DNA of 32,571 bases, from assembly GCA_017466345.1 (NCBI GenBank), contig JAFTUI010000008.1, forward strand, positions 1-32,571. The letters are read 5' to 3'. Positions 21,939-28,583 of this stretch are shown in pieces (positions within the stretch are counted from its first letter, which is position 1; each line of letters starts with the position of its first letter). The notes below the pieces were generated by a model, which made no database searches, was not told the origin of the DNA, and saw only the letters and a program-made list of their open reading frames with translations. This stretch comes from Tidjanibacter sp. Its GTDB lineage: Bacteria; Bacteroidota; Bacteroidia; Bacteroidales; Rikenellaceae. A program made the translations under genes and the position numbers.

Positions 21939-23447
21939 ATGGGAAAATTTTGTTCTTCACTCACCCATTACGCTCGCCGCACCACCCGCCAAGTGAGCGT
22001 CAGGGGGCACAAAATAGGAGGCTTGGCACCCGTCTTGGTGCAGACGATGACCAACACCCGAACTCTCGACACCGAGGGCTCTGTGGCTCAGATTGAGGCT
22101 ATTGCCCGCTCGGGAGGCAAACTCGTAAGGCTCACAACACGCGATGAGCGTGAGGCTCAGAACCTTGCCCCCATCGGCGAAGGTGTGCGCCGCCACTTCC
22201 CCGATGTGGCACTTGTGGCGGATGTCCACTTTGTACCTCAGGTGGCAGCTGTTGCAGCAACCACAGCCGACAAGGTGCGTATCAACCCCGGCAACTACAA
22301 CGACCGAGGAGGCAAGTTCGAGGAGCTCATAGAGCTCTGCCGTGAGCGTGGCGTGGCACTCCGCATAGGTGTTAATCACGGTTCTCTGGCGAAGAAGATA
22401 TTTGACCTCTATGGCGACACCCCCGAGGGTATGGCGGCTTCGGCAATGGAGTTTTTGGAGCGTTGTCGCGAACTCGACTTCCACAATGTTGTCGTGTCGC
22501 TCAAATCGAGCAACGTGAGGGTTATGGTCTACGCCTACCGACTGCTTGTTAAGGCTATGGCGGAGGCGGGTATGGACTACCCCGTACACCTTGGCGTTAC
22601 CGAGGCGGGCAACCTCTTGGAGGGGCGTGTAAAGTCGGCAGTGGGCATTGGTGCCCTCTTGGCAGACGGCATTGGCGACACCATCCGCGTATCGCTCACC
22701 GAAGCCCCCGAGAACGAGATACCCGCCGCCCAAAAGCTCGTTGCACACTTCGCCTCGCGCCCCGAGGAGCACTTCCCCGAGGTCGATGAGTCGCTCTTTG
22801 CGGCATACGAATACACCCCACGCCCCTTTGGTACTACGCCCGTATTGTGGAGCGAGGTCGCCAATCCCGAAGAGTATGAGGTTGTGGAGGCTGTGAGCCA
22901 CCACCCCGTGCAGGAGTGGCGTAGCCGACTTGTAGGCTCTGCGCCCACCAAGCCCGTCATCCTCCACCGCCGCTACACCACCGCCAACCTCTACGACTTC
23001 GCCATTGAGGCGGCTGCCGACTTGGGCGTGATGTTCATCGACTCTCTGGCTGACGGCATACGCATCGAAAATCCCAACTTCTCGCAAGAGGAGATTGACG
23101 AGATAGCCCTACTTATTCTCCAAGCAGCCCGTGTGCGCATCTCTCGCACCGAGTATATCGCCTGCCCCTCGTGTGGCAGGACGCTCTACGACATCGAGAG
23201 TACATTGGCGGCAATCAAGGAGCGCACCTCGCACCTTGTAGGGCTGAAAATTGGCGTTATGGGCTGCATCGTGAACGGACCGGGCGAGATGGCAGATGCC
23301 GACTACGGCTACGTTGGCGGACTGCCCGACCATATATCGCTCTATCGTGGCAAAACCCTCGTGGAGCGCAACGTGCCCCAGGGGGAGGCAATAGACCGCC
23401 TTGTGGCACTCATCAAGGCTGACGGACGCTGGACTGATCCGAATTGA
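21939..23447 (+). CDS. ispG: 4-hydroxy-3-methylbut-2-enyl diphosphate synthase (MEP pathway)
   Basis: 502 residues. The TIM-barrel half begins near residue 17 (RQVSVRGHKIGG) and contains VQTMTNTRT, VADVHF and RINPGN. The C-terminal half carries the [4Fe-4S] ligands C409 and C412 (ACPSCG) and C443 (MGCIVNGPGE), plus E450, the usual fourth ligand/acid. It makes HMBPP from MEcPP in the cytoplasm, using reduced ferredoxin or flavodoxin. The central insertion between barrel and Fe-S domain (about 265-405) is present but shorter than the ~600-residue Bacteroidota/plant-type proteins I remember, and longer than the E. coli form (372). It supplies isoprenoid precursors for products such as that of the synthase at 1085. 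Confidence 0.95.
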   Translation: MGKFCSSLTHYARRTTRQVSVRGHKIGGLAPVLVQTMTNTRTLDTEGSVAQIEAIARSGGKLVRLTTRDEREAQNLAPIGEGVRRHFPDVALVADVHFVPQVAAVAATTADKVRINPGNYNDRGGKFEELIELCRERGVALRIGVNHGSLAKKIFDLYGDTPEGMAASAMEFLERCRELDFHNVVVSLKSSNVRVMVYAYRLLVKAMAEAGMDYPVHLGVTEAGNLLEGRVKSAVGIGALLADGIGDTIRVSLTEAPENEIPAAQKLVAHFASRPEEHFPEVDESLFAAYEYTPRPFGTTPVLWSEVANPEEYEVVEAVSHHPVQEWRSRLVGSAPTKPVILHRRYTTANLYDFAIEAAADLGVMFIDSLADGIRIENPNFSQEEIDEIALLILQAARVRISRTEYIACPSCGRTLYDIESTLAAIKERTSHLVGLKIGVMGCIVNGPGEMADADYGYVGGLPDHISLYRGKTLVERNVPQGEAIDRLVALIKADGRWTDPN

Positions 23448-23641
23448 AAATTGAGAATTGAGAATTGAAGCAAATGCGATTAAGCGAGGGCAGAGGCTGC
23501 TTGCAGACTATGCCGAGCGGGAGCATTTTAGAGCAGCCGAAGGCTGGTCAATTGAGAATTGAAAATTATCCTATAAGCCTTATATGCCCTATATGCCATA
23601 TAAGCCTTAGGACTATTGACGTTAGACGTTAGACGTTAGAC
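23448..23641. repeat. Type A copy 3, 9-nt array locus 6 and GTTAGAC cassette
   Basis: Heptamer AATTGAG repeats lead into a type A element (23468-23553). Its inner stem CTG/CAG around CTTG (23497-23506) replaces the GCA/TGC of copies 1 and 2, and its triloop is CAGCC-GAA-GGCTG. Then come nonamers CCTATAAGC/CTTATATGC/CCTATATGC (23569-23605) and CTTAGGACTATTGACGTTAG with ACGTTAG heptamers to 23641. The last ~60 nt are almost identical to 27181-27240. The WbqC-family start codon follows 9 nt later. Confidence 0.88.
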
Positions 23642-23649
23642 AAAAAAAG

Positions 23650-24228
23650 ATGAAGATTCTTCCACTTGCATATCTTGGCTCCCAGGAGTGGTGGCGCGAG
23701 GCTCTTGCGCCCGATGCTGTTGTGGACGTGGGCGAGCACTTTGTGAAGCAGACCGCCCGTAACCGTTGCGAGATAGCCACCGCCTCGGGTCGTATGTCGC
23801 TTACTGCCAATGTCATAAAGGGTGCAAGCATCCACAAAAAGGCGGTCAAGGATATGCGCCTCGACTACTCCAAGCGTTGGCAGCACCAACACCTTGTGGC
23901 TATTCGCTCGGCATACAAATCATCGCCCTACTACGACTACTACGCACACCATTTCGAGCCCTTCTTCGAGCGTGAGCACGAGTTTCTCTACGATTTCTCG
24001 CGTGGTTTGGTCGAGGCTGTGTGCAAAATTGAGGGGTGGGCACCGCCCCGTTTTTCGGAACAGTATATCATTGCCTCCGAGGATGATACGGACCTTCGTG
24101 GGCACAATTTCTTAGGCCCTCGCCCCGATGCCGAGCCCTACTATCAGGTTTTCTCGGAGCGACTGCCGTTTGAATCGAATTGTTCTATTATCGACCACCT
24201 CTTCTCCGAAGGAAAAAAACAATTTTAG
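23650..24228 (+). CDS. WbqC-family protein
   Basis: 192 residues. It opens with KILPLAYLGSQEWW and continues VVDVGEHFVKQTARNRCEI, a block with LVAIRSAYKSSPYYDYYAHHFEPFF, and HNFLGPRPD near the end; these are the conserved blocks of WbqC-like proteins (often found near O-antigen or LPS loci, biochemical role not firmly known). No signal peptide is present, so it is probably cytoplasmic. The leader is unusual: the GTTAGAC heptamer cassette ends 9 nt before the ATG and no consensus -7 is visible in between, so the gene may be read through from ispG, 202 nt upstream. Confidence 0.85.
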   Translation: MKILPLAYLGSQEWWREALAPDAVVDVGEHFVKQTARNRCEIATASGRMSLTANVIKGASIHKKAVKDMRLDYSKRWQHQHLVAIRSAYKSSPYYDYYAHHFEPFFEREHEFLYDFSRGLVEAVCKIEGWAPPRFSEQYIIASEDDTDLRGHNFLGPRPDAEPYYQVFSERLPFESNCSIIDHLFSEGKKQF

Positions 24229-24235
24229 CGGGTAA

Positions 24236-24311
24236 ATTTTGCACCGCACTGCGATAGGCGAGTTCCTCATTTGCGCTAAGCAAACTGCGGACTCGCCTTC
24301 TTGTTTGGCAC
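24236..24311. repeat. Type B-related repeat, copy 7, after the WbqC-family stop codon
   Basis: Middle stem AGGCGAGT (24256-24263) with ACTCGCCT (24291-24298); inner stem TTTGC (24270-24274) with GCAAA (24280-24284); the outer part is TTTTGCACCGCACTGCG and TTGTTTGGCACAAAA. It lies 8 nt after the stop codon. This subtype shares its outer arms with the copy at 27268-27355. Confidence 0.82.
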
Positions 24312-24590
24312 AAAATTTTCTCCGTTAAAATCGTTTTTCACCACTTTGCTTTGGCGAGAACCACCAGCACAAAAGCGTCATTCTGACGCCGCCTAAAATC
24401 CGCTCGCTTATATGAATTTTTTAGTCGGGGAGAAATCCCAGCACAAAAGTGCCGTTACGGCACCTCGCCTTCTTGTTTGGCACAAAATTTCCTCCGTCAA
24501 AATCGTTTTTTGGGGGTCACAAGAAATCCCTGCACAAAAGAGGCGTTCCGCCTCCGCCTAAAATCTGCTCGCTTATTTGCGTTTTTACTG
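24293..24590. repeat. Tandem modules with swapped triloop hairpins
   Basis: CTCGCCTTCTTGTTTGGCAC followed by AAAATTT(T/C)CTCCGT(T/C)AAAATCG occurs twice (24293-24332 and 24464-24507). After a spacer, each module carries (A)GAAAYCCCWGCACAAAA-like sequence and a hairpin with a triloop: GCGTCA-TTC-TGACGC (24375-24389), GTGCCG-TTA-CGGCAC (24449-24463) and GAGGCG-TTC-CGCCTC (24540-24554). Two of these hairpins (24375, 24540) are followed by CCGCCTAAAATC(C/T)GCTCGCTTAT, the outer arm of the type B element. I see no gene in 24229-24729. Confidence 0.82.
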
Positions 24591-24729
24591 CTTGGCAAGA
24601 ACTTTCAACTTTCAACTTTCAACTTTTCATTTGGCACTTGTTTTGCGCAATAAGCAGCAAAAAGCCCTCCACGCACCTCTAAGGATAGTGGATGGCACAA
24701 GTTTAACCAAATTAAAACATTTTTACACT

Positions 24730-25290
24730 ATGAAAAAACTTCTTCTCCTTTGTGCCGCCGCGATGTTGTCACTCGGCACAATCTCTGCTCAGGGTTGGGC
24801 GTGGGGTCCTAAGGTCGGAGCCACCCTTGCGACAGTGAATGGCATTCCCGATGCCAAACTCCTCCCTGGCGTGTCGGCAGGTCTATTCTTCGAGAGCGTT
24901 GCTTGCAGCTGGTTTGTCATCGAGAGCGACCTTTTGTTCTCGATGCAGGGCTTCAAGGTCGATGGTAATGAGAGCGATGCGAGCGTAAGGCTCAACTACA
25001 TCTCTATGCCCATTCTCGGCAAGTACTATCTTATTGATGGTCTGAACTTGCAGATGGGTGCTTCGTTCGACTACCTTGTGCATACGGGCGCAAAGGTCAA
25101 TGATGCGGAGGTTGATATGGACGGACAGTTCAACAAGTTCAACATCCAGCTTTTGGCGGGCTTGGCATACGACTTCGACTTCGGAATGGTCCTCGAAGGC
25201 AGATACCGCTACGGTCTGACGCCTCTCAGCCCCGAAACAGAGGATGTCTATTCGGGTATGTTGCAGATCTCGGTAGGTTGGAGGTTCTAA
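24730..25290 (+). CDS. Small outer-membrane beta-barrel protein
   Basis: 186 residues from the ATG at 24730. The signal peptide MKKLLLLCAAAMLSLGTISAQ is clean, and the upstream extension needs a TTG start. The mature part begins GWAWGPKVGATLA and consists of alternating strands (SAGLFFESVA, FVIESDLLFSMQGFKV, LNYISMPILGKYYL, GMVLEGRYRYGLTPL), ending in a terminal aromatic (VGWRF). This is the pattern of the porin-family/outer-membrane beta-barrel proteins (PF13568-like) common in Bacteroidota, probably eight strands. The function is unknown. It ends at a very strong terminator. Confidence 0.88.
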   Translation: MKKLLLLCAAAMLSLGTISAQGWAWGPKVGATLATVNGIPDAKLLPGVSAGLFFESVACSWFVIESDLLFSMQGFKVDGNESDASVRLNYISMPILGKYYLIDGLNLQMGASFDYLVHTGAKVNDAEVDMDGQFNKFNIQLLAGLAYDFDFGMVLEGRYRYGLTPLSPETEDVYSGMLQISVGWRF

Positions 25291-25300
25291 CACCTATCCT

Positions 25301-25351
25301 TACACAAAAAGAATGGGGTTTTCTGAGCGAAAACCCCATTCTTTTTGTGTA
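25301..25351. terminator. 22-bp perfect hairpin terminator
   Basis: The arm 25301-25322 (TACACAAAAAGAATGGGGTTTT-type) pairs perfectly with 25330-25351, around a 7-nt loop (CTGAGCG). A-run and T-run at the base make it bidirectional. It stands after the barrel gene and before the convergent PAP2 gene's 3' end. Confidence 0.92.
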
Positions 25352-25446
25352 ACGTCTAACGTCCAACGTCTAACCGACATATATCTAATTTGCATTCGGA
25401 CTCGCAGAGTCCGCGACTATTGACGTTAGACCTTAGACGTTGGACC
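25350..25446. repeat. GTTAGAC cassettes in opposite orientations
   Basis: AACGTCTAACGTCCAACGTCTAAC (about 25351-25374) is the inverse of ACTATTGACGTTAGACCTTAG and ACGTTGGACC (25416-25446). Between them lies a triloop hairpin GGACTC-GCA-GAGTCC (25398-25412). The two cassettes face each other and can pair. Confidence 0.82.
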
Positions 25447-25455
25447 TATAATAAT

Positions 25456-26778
25456 TTACCACAACACCGCATCCACCGCAACGCCAAAGGTCAGGGGGTT
25501 GCGGTAGTCGTTCTGTTTGGTGTAGCTGCCATCGGGGAGGCTAAGGCTCCAATCGGTACGCAGGTAGTTGTAGTCGGCAAAAATCCTCACACCGAGGTTG
25601 TCGGCAACAATCCTGCGCAGCGACACACCCGCAACAGCGGTGAAGTGCTCGGTGGTAGAATAGTGCAGGGTTGCAAGAGGCTCTCCCGACTCGCCCACAA
25701 AGTCATTTTCGAGGTGTTGGTTTTGCGCCACACCCACCAGCACCTTTGCGCCCAAGTGAAAACGCTCATCCTTGCCAAGAGATTGATTGAGGAAGAGTCC
25801 CACCGCTACCGAGTGACTATTGAGCGGCTTAGGCTCGGCAATGGTGCCACCAGCAACCACCGCTCGCTCCACAATGTTGGCATAGCGTCCCACCTTAGCC
25901 ACGCCACCCACGCCAATTTTTGGGGTTACAAACCACGCGCCCTCAACGCTATATCCAATACCCGAGGGGGTTACTCGCTCGTAGCGGTCGGTGTCGTAGA
26001 GGAGTACGTTGTGGGCAATACCCACACCCACATACGAGGGCTTACGCCCCACACTCACAGGCTCCCATTCATCTACGGGGCGCACCAAACCCCTATTCTT
26101 AAAGAGTTTGTCGGCAATGAGGTATCCGAGTTCGGTGGAGAGTATTCCCACTCCCGCACCTACCACAATATCGCTCAGCCAATGGCGGTTATTGAGTGCT
26201 CGCGAGATGCCCGTGATGGTCGCTGCCGAATAGCCCGCAATGCTCACCCAGGGGCTAAGGTAGCCGTACTCCTTGTGGAGCAACGTGGCAGAGGTAAATG
26301 CCATAGCCGTATGTCCCGAGGGGAAGGAGTTATAGGTGGAGCCATCGGGACGCAACCTGCCAAGACCGTATTTCACAGCATAGACCGTTGAGAGCATAAC
26401 GCCCACCGAGAAACCCGAAGAGACAATCATACGCTCCCACGAGGAGCGACTCTCCACACCCAAAGTCTTCATCGCCACCATCGCCACCGCAGGCGCAAAT
26501 TGCAGATAATCATCGTATTTATAGCGGAAAGTGGGCAGATAATCACTACGGAGCGAGCGCGTTTGCAAATCGGCAGCCGAGAGCACCGCCCCCGCACCTA
26601 TGAGCCCAAAACCCACCTGCGTGGTGCGCAAATTCCAGAAGGTGTGCCCCTTCGTGGCCACATTGGATATGGTAGGTTGTTTAACAAGGGATATGCTATC
26701 CCTTGTTCCGTAATCGATTACGGACGCTCGCATCGGCATCGCAATTGCCAATAGCAAAACCATAATTATCTTTTTCAT
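25456..26778 (-). CDS. PAP2-family phosphatase fused to a C-terminal beta-barrel-like domain
   Basis: 440 residues from the ATG at 26778 (MKKIIMVLLLAIAMPMRA signal peptide); the upstream 35 residues of the longer frame are basic and repeat-derived. PAP2 motifs are complete: K136...R143-P (KYGLGRLRP), SFPSGHT with H156, and SR(192-193)-N-x-H199-x3-D203. Several hydrophobic segments span about 52-225. After about residue 245 the sequence changes to alternating amphipathic strands (YVGVGIAHNVLLY, VGGVAKVGRYANIV, HSVAVGLFLNQ, FHLGAKVLVGVAQ, NLGVRIFADYNYL) ending FGVAVDAVLW, like a barrel with a terminal aromatic. The reaction should be dephosphorylation of a lipid or diphosphate substrate on the periplasmic side; a lipid A or undecaprenyl role is possible but unproven. 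Confidence 0.88.
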   Translation of the reverse strand: MKKIIMVLLLAIAMPMRASVIDYGTRDSISLVKQPTISNVATKGHTFWNLRTTQVGFGLIGAGAVLSAADLQTRSLRSDYLPTFRYKYDDYLQFAPAVAMVAMKTLGVESRSSWERMIVSSGFSVGVMLSTVYAVKYGLGRLRPDGSTYNSFPSGHTAMAFTSATLLHKEYGYLSPWVSIAGYSAATITGISRALNNRHWLSDIVVGAGVGILSTELGYLIADKLFKNRGLVRPVDEWEPVSVGRKPSYVGVGIAHNVLLYDTDRYERVTPSGIGYSVEGAWFVTPKIGVGGVAKVGRYANIVERAVVAGGTIAEPKPLNSHSVAVGLFLNQSLGKDERFHLGAKVLVGVAQNQHLENDFVGESGEPLATLHYSTTEHFTAVAGVSLRRIVADNLGVRIFADYNYLRTDWSLSLPDGSYTKQNDYRNPLTFGVAVDAVLW

Positions 26779-26795
26779 ACTCTTCTTTTGCTTTC

Positions 26796-26817
26796 GCACC
26801 TTTTTGTAAAAAGGTGC
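26796..26817. other. 22-bp palindrome upstream of the PAP2 gene
   Basis: GCACCTTTTT (26796-26805) is the exact complement of AAAAAGGTGC (26808-26817) with only GT between. It lies 18 nt upstream of the PAP2 start codon, within its leader or promoter. It could be an operator, or a hairpin that controls the leader. No TAnnTTTG is seen nearby. Confidence 0.6.
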
Positions 26818-26844
26818 CCAAAAACTTTTAGTGTAGCCTTTGCG

Positions 26845-26955
26845 GTGAGGTGTGGCTATCTTCGCAGATAGTCTGGCAGCCAAAATAGCAGCCCTCTTTC
26901 AAACGAGTTTGAGAGGGCTACCATTTCGTCTGCCACTCTCCTTCGGAGAGCCTCA
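26845..26955. repeat. Cluster of small hairpins
   Basis: CTATCT-TCGC-AGATAG (about 26859-26874), GCCCTCT...AGAGGGC with TTCAAA/TTTGA (about 26889-26918) and a triloop CTCTCC-TTC-GGAGAG (26936-26950) lie within about 110 nt. No ORF or RNA-gene signature that I recognise. Confidence 0.6.
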
Positions 26956-26984
26956 CACCTCCCCGAAAAAAATCTCCTCTCAAA

Positions 26985-27242
26985 AACTCCCCTGTTTCTC
27001 CTGTCGCTCCTGTTTCTCCTGTCACTCCTGCAAGAAGAACAGGAAGGACAAGAAGAATAGGAAAAACAGGAAAGGTAGATGCCAACCGCCTGCCTGCGGC
27101 AGTCGTGGCAAGACGGACAGCAACAGAGAAGGTTTGTCTTATCACATATCTCTCAGTTCTCCCATAACTCCCATAAGTCTTATACGCCCTATAAGCCCTA
27201 TATGCCTTAGGACTATTGACGTTAGACGTTAGACGTTAGACC
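26985..27242. repeat. 9-nt-period arrays (loci 7 and 8) and GTTAGAC cassette
   Basis: CTCCTGTTT/CTCCTGTCG units (26991-27031) are followed by purine-rich, inverse-type units AGGACAAGA/AGAATAGGA/AAAACAGGA (27042-27075). Then comes a triloop CTGCC-TGC-GGCAG (27090-27102), nonamers CATATCTCT...CATAAGTCT...CTATAAGCC (27145-27207), and the CTTAGGACTATTGACGTTAG plus ACGTTAG cassette to 27242. Confidence 0.87.
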
Positions 27243-27267
27243 ATAATCCCAGCGAGTGGGTTTTGTG

Positions 27268-27360
27268 AGGTGATTTTTGTGCCAAACAAGCGAGCAAGTC
27301 CGCAGTTTGCTCAGCGCAAATGAGGAAGTTGCGATGCGCAGTTTGGTGCAAAAAGCACCC
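27268..27360. repeat. Type B-related repeat, copy 9 (24236 subtype, opposite orientation)
   Basis: TTTTGTGCCAAACAAGCGAG opens it, then the core GTCCGCAGTTTGCTCAGCGC and AAATGAGGA with inner stem TTTGC/GCAAA. The middle stem is reduced to GCAA/TTGC. It lies about 40 nt beyond the repressor stop codon. Confidence 0.78.
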
Positions 27361-27375
27361 ACAAGGCACACTCGC

Positions 27376-27417
27376 CCGAATGAACTCGATACTCTCTTAG
27401 CGTATCGAGTTCATTCG
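27376..27417. repeat. 16-bp inverted repeat spanning the repressor stop codon
   Basis: CGAATGAACTCGATAC (27376-27391) is the perfect complement of GTATCGAGTTCATTCG (27402-27417). The right arm encodes the last residues of the S24 repressor (SIRMNSIR region) and the stop codon (27397-27399) is in the loop. A terminator or a recombination scar is possible; no T run follows. Confidence 0.85.
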
Positions 27418-28083
27418 GATGCTCGCCTTCACAAAGGCAAGCGCACGAATACGCTCAATCTCAATATCTTTGTCGGCGTGATGGGGGTTTTGGCTCACGA
27501 GCTTTATGCACCCTGGTCGCTCCGACTTATGGATGTATTTGACAGTCACATACTCCTCGCCTTCGAGGTCTATGGAGAGCAGATACATATCGCCCCAGAA
27601 GATGTTGCTCCAATCGTTCATCTGCTTGTAGAGGACAATGTCGCCGCTCTTCAACAAGGGGTACATACTGTCGCCCACAACATAAATCGCGCCATCGCAC
27701 TTGGGCAGATTGGGGATGTGGATGTAGTCTACGGGCTTAACCTTCGAGGGGTCCAAAAAGAGAGGCACCAAACCTGCGGTACCCTCCATATTATAGAGGG
27801 GCACACTCTGATGGGGTATGGTGTTGTCGGTGCGGAGGGTAAAACGCTGCCACTCCTCTTTGGGGCAGTTGAACATTTCGCCCTTGCCGGTGTCGAGCCA
27901 GTCGGGGTTTACATTCAATTCCTGAACTAATATATTTTTGTTTCTTTCCGAGAGTGCGCTCTTGTCGTTCTCTATCATCGAGAGGGCACTTTTGCCCACT
28001 CCGAGCACCGCCGCAAAGGCCTCTCCCGTCATTTCTAAATTTTTACGAATTCTCTTTACTCGTTGTCCCTTACTATCAGCCAT
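27397..28083 (-). CDS. CI/LexA-like repressor: helix-turn-helix plus S24 peptidase
   Basis: 228 residues. An XRE-type helix-turn-helix fills residues 5-55 (TGEAFAAVLGVGKSALSMIENDK). The C-terminal S24 self-cleaving domain has S139 (VGDSMYPLLKSGD) and K182 (YVTVKYIHK) as the catalytic dyad, and a candidate autocleavage bond A103-G104 in MEGTAGLVP. Such repressors cleave themselves when RecA filaments form, releasing the promoters they block. It is divergent from the Cys-rich protein and the terminase-muramidase gene, with interlocked promoters between, as in a phage lysis-lysogeny switch. It is shorter than many CI repressors but complete. Confidence 0.92.
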   Translation of the reverse strand: MADSKGQRVKRIRKNLEMTGEAFAAVLGVGKSALSMIENDKSALSERNKNILVQELNVNPDWLDTGKGEMFNCPKEEWQRFTLRTDNTIPHQSVPLYNMEGTAGLVPLFLDPSKVKPVDYIHIPNLPKCDGAIYVVGDSMYPLLKSGDIVLYKQMNDWSNIFWGDMYLLSIDLEGEEYVTVKYIHKSERPGCIKLVSQNPHHADKDIEIERIRALAFVKASIRMNSIR

Positions 28084-28120
28084 ATAGATACTCTTTTGAA
28101 TTTTTTTCCTCTTCGGGTGG

Positions 28121-28150
28121 TTGTAAATTCAATTTTTGAACATACCTTTG
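28121..28150 (+). promoter_or_regulatory. Rightward promoter of the terminase unit
   Basis: TTG at 28121-28123 as -33, 19-nt spacer, -7 TACCTTTG at 28143-28150. Predicted start near 28156, about 58 nt before the ATG at 28215. It overlaps the repressor promoter. Confidence 0.75.
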
Positions 28151-28160
28151 TGGTGCAAAG
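28128..28160. promoter_or_regulatory. Candidate operator(s) of the S24 repressor
   Basis: Two inverted repeats lie within the promoter region: TTCAA-TTT-TTGAA (28128-28140), between -33 and -7 of the rightward promoter, and CTTTG-TGGTG-CAAAG (28146-28160), which spans both -7 octamers. A dimeric repressor bound at either would block both promoters. Assigned by symmetry and position only. Confidence 0.4.
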
Positions 28161-28187
28161 TTAAGAAATTTATTTCGATTGAACAAA
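28156..28187 (-). promoter_or_regulatory. Leftward promoter of the S24 repressor
   Basis: Minus strand: -33 TTTG (28187-28184), 20-nt spacer, -7 TAACTTTG (28163-28156). Predicted start near 28150, about 67 nt before the repressor ATG. The two promoters are oriented so that each -7 lies downstream of the other's, so both cannot be occupied at once. Confidence 0.75.
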
Positions 28188-28214
28188 TCTACAAACCTTA
28201 AAATTTTACACAAG

Positions 28215-28583
28215 ATGCACGAAAAAGACAAAACCCCACAGCGATTGTTCGGTTGTGCTGAACATACCGACCCACGCTCCGAGTTCAATTTCACAGATGA
28301 GGACTACACCCTTGTTTGGGAGTCGCTTCTTGGTGCCATTGGCGAGAGCAACTATTTCAGTGGCAAAATCCATACCGACCACGAGGGCTTCTGCTCGGTG
28401 CTGACCATCTCGGTGATAATCTACCGCGATAGGGAGCAGCCCGAATGTCCCGTTTGCGACATTGTGCCCATTTGGTGGCAAATGGCGACCTACTCCAACT
28501 TCGATGGCGAAGGCGAACTCTGCAAGGAGTGCCCCAACGACTTCGAGTTTTGCGACCTTAGGAGAGTCTGCAAAGGGAATTGA
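28215..28583 (+). CDS. 122-residue Cys-rich protein of unknown function
   Basis: Start chosen at the ATG at 28215; an upstream TTG at 28179 is also possible. Cysteines form C78-x2-C81 (CPVC) and C103-x2-C106 (CKEC), then C113 and C119, which could hold one zinc ion. W/Y-rich strands (SVIIYRDRE, VPIWWQMATY) suggest a small beta domain. It is the first gene after the repressor-controlled promoter and lies 115 nt before the terminase-muramidase gene. I do not recognise the family. The position resembles phage early genes or a small DNA-binding/adaptor partner (small terminase subunit), but no helix-turn-helix is evident. Confidence 0.7.
   Translation: MHEKDKTPQRLFGCAEHTDPRSEFNFTDEDYTLVWESLLGAIGESNYFSGKIHTDHEGFCSVLTISVIIYRDREQPECPVCDIVPIWWQMATYSNFDGEGELCKECPNDFEFCDLRRVCKGN

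Noticed and set aside
24577-24729. N-terminal extension of the small beta-barrel protein
   Set aside because: It needs a TTG start within repeat sequence; the internal ATG at 24730 begins a perfect signal peptide.
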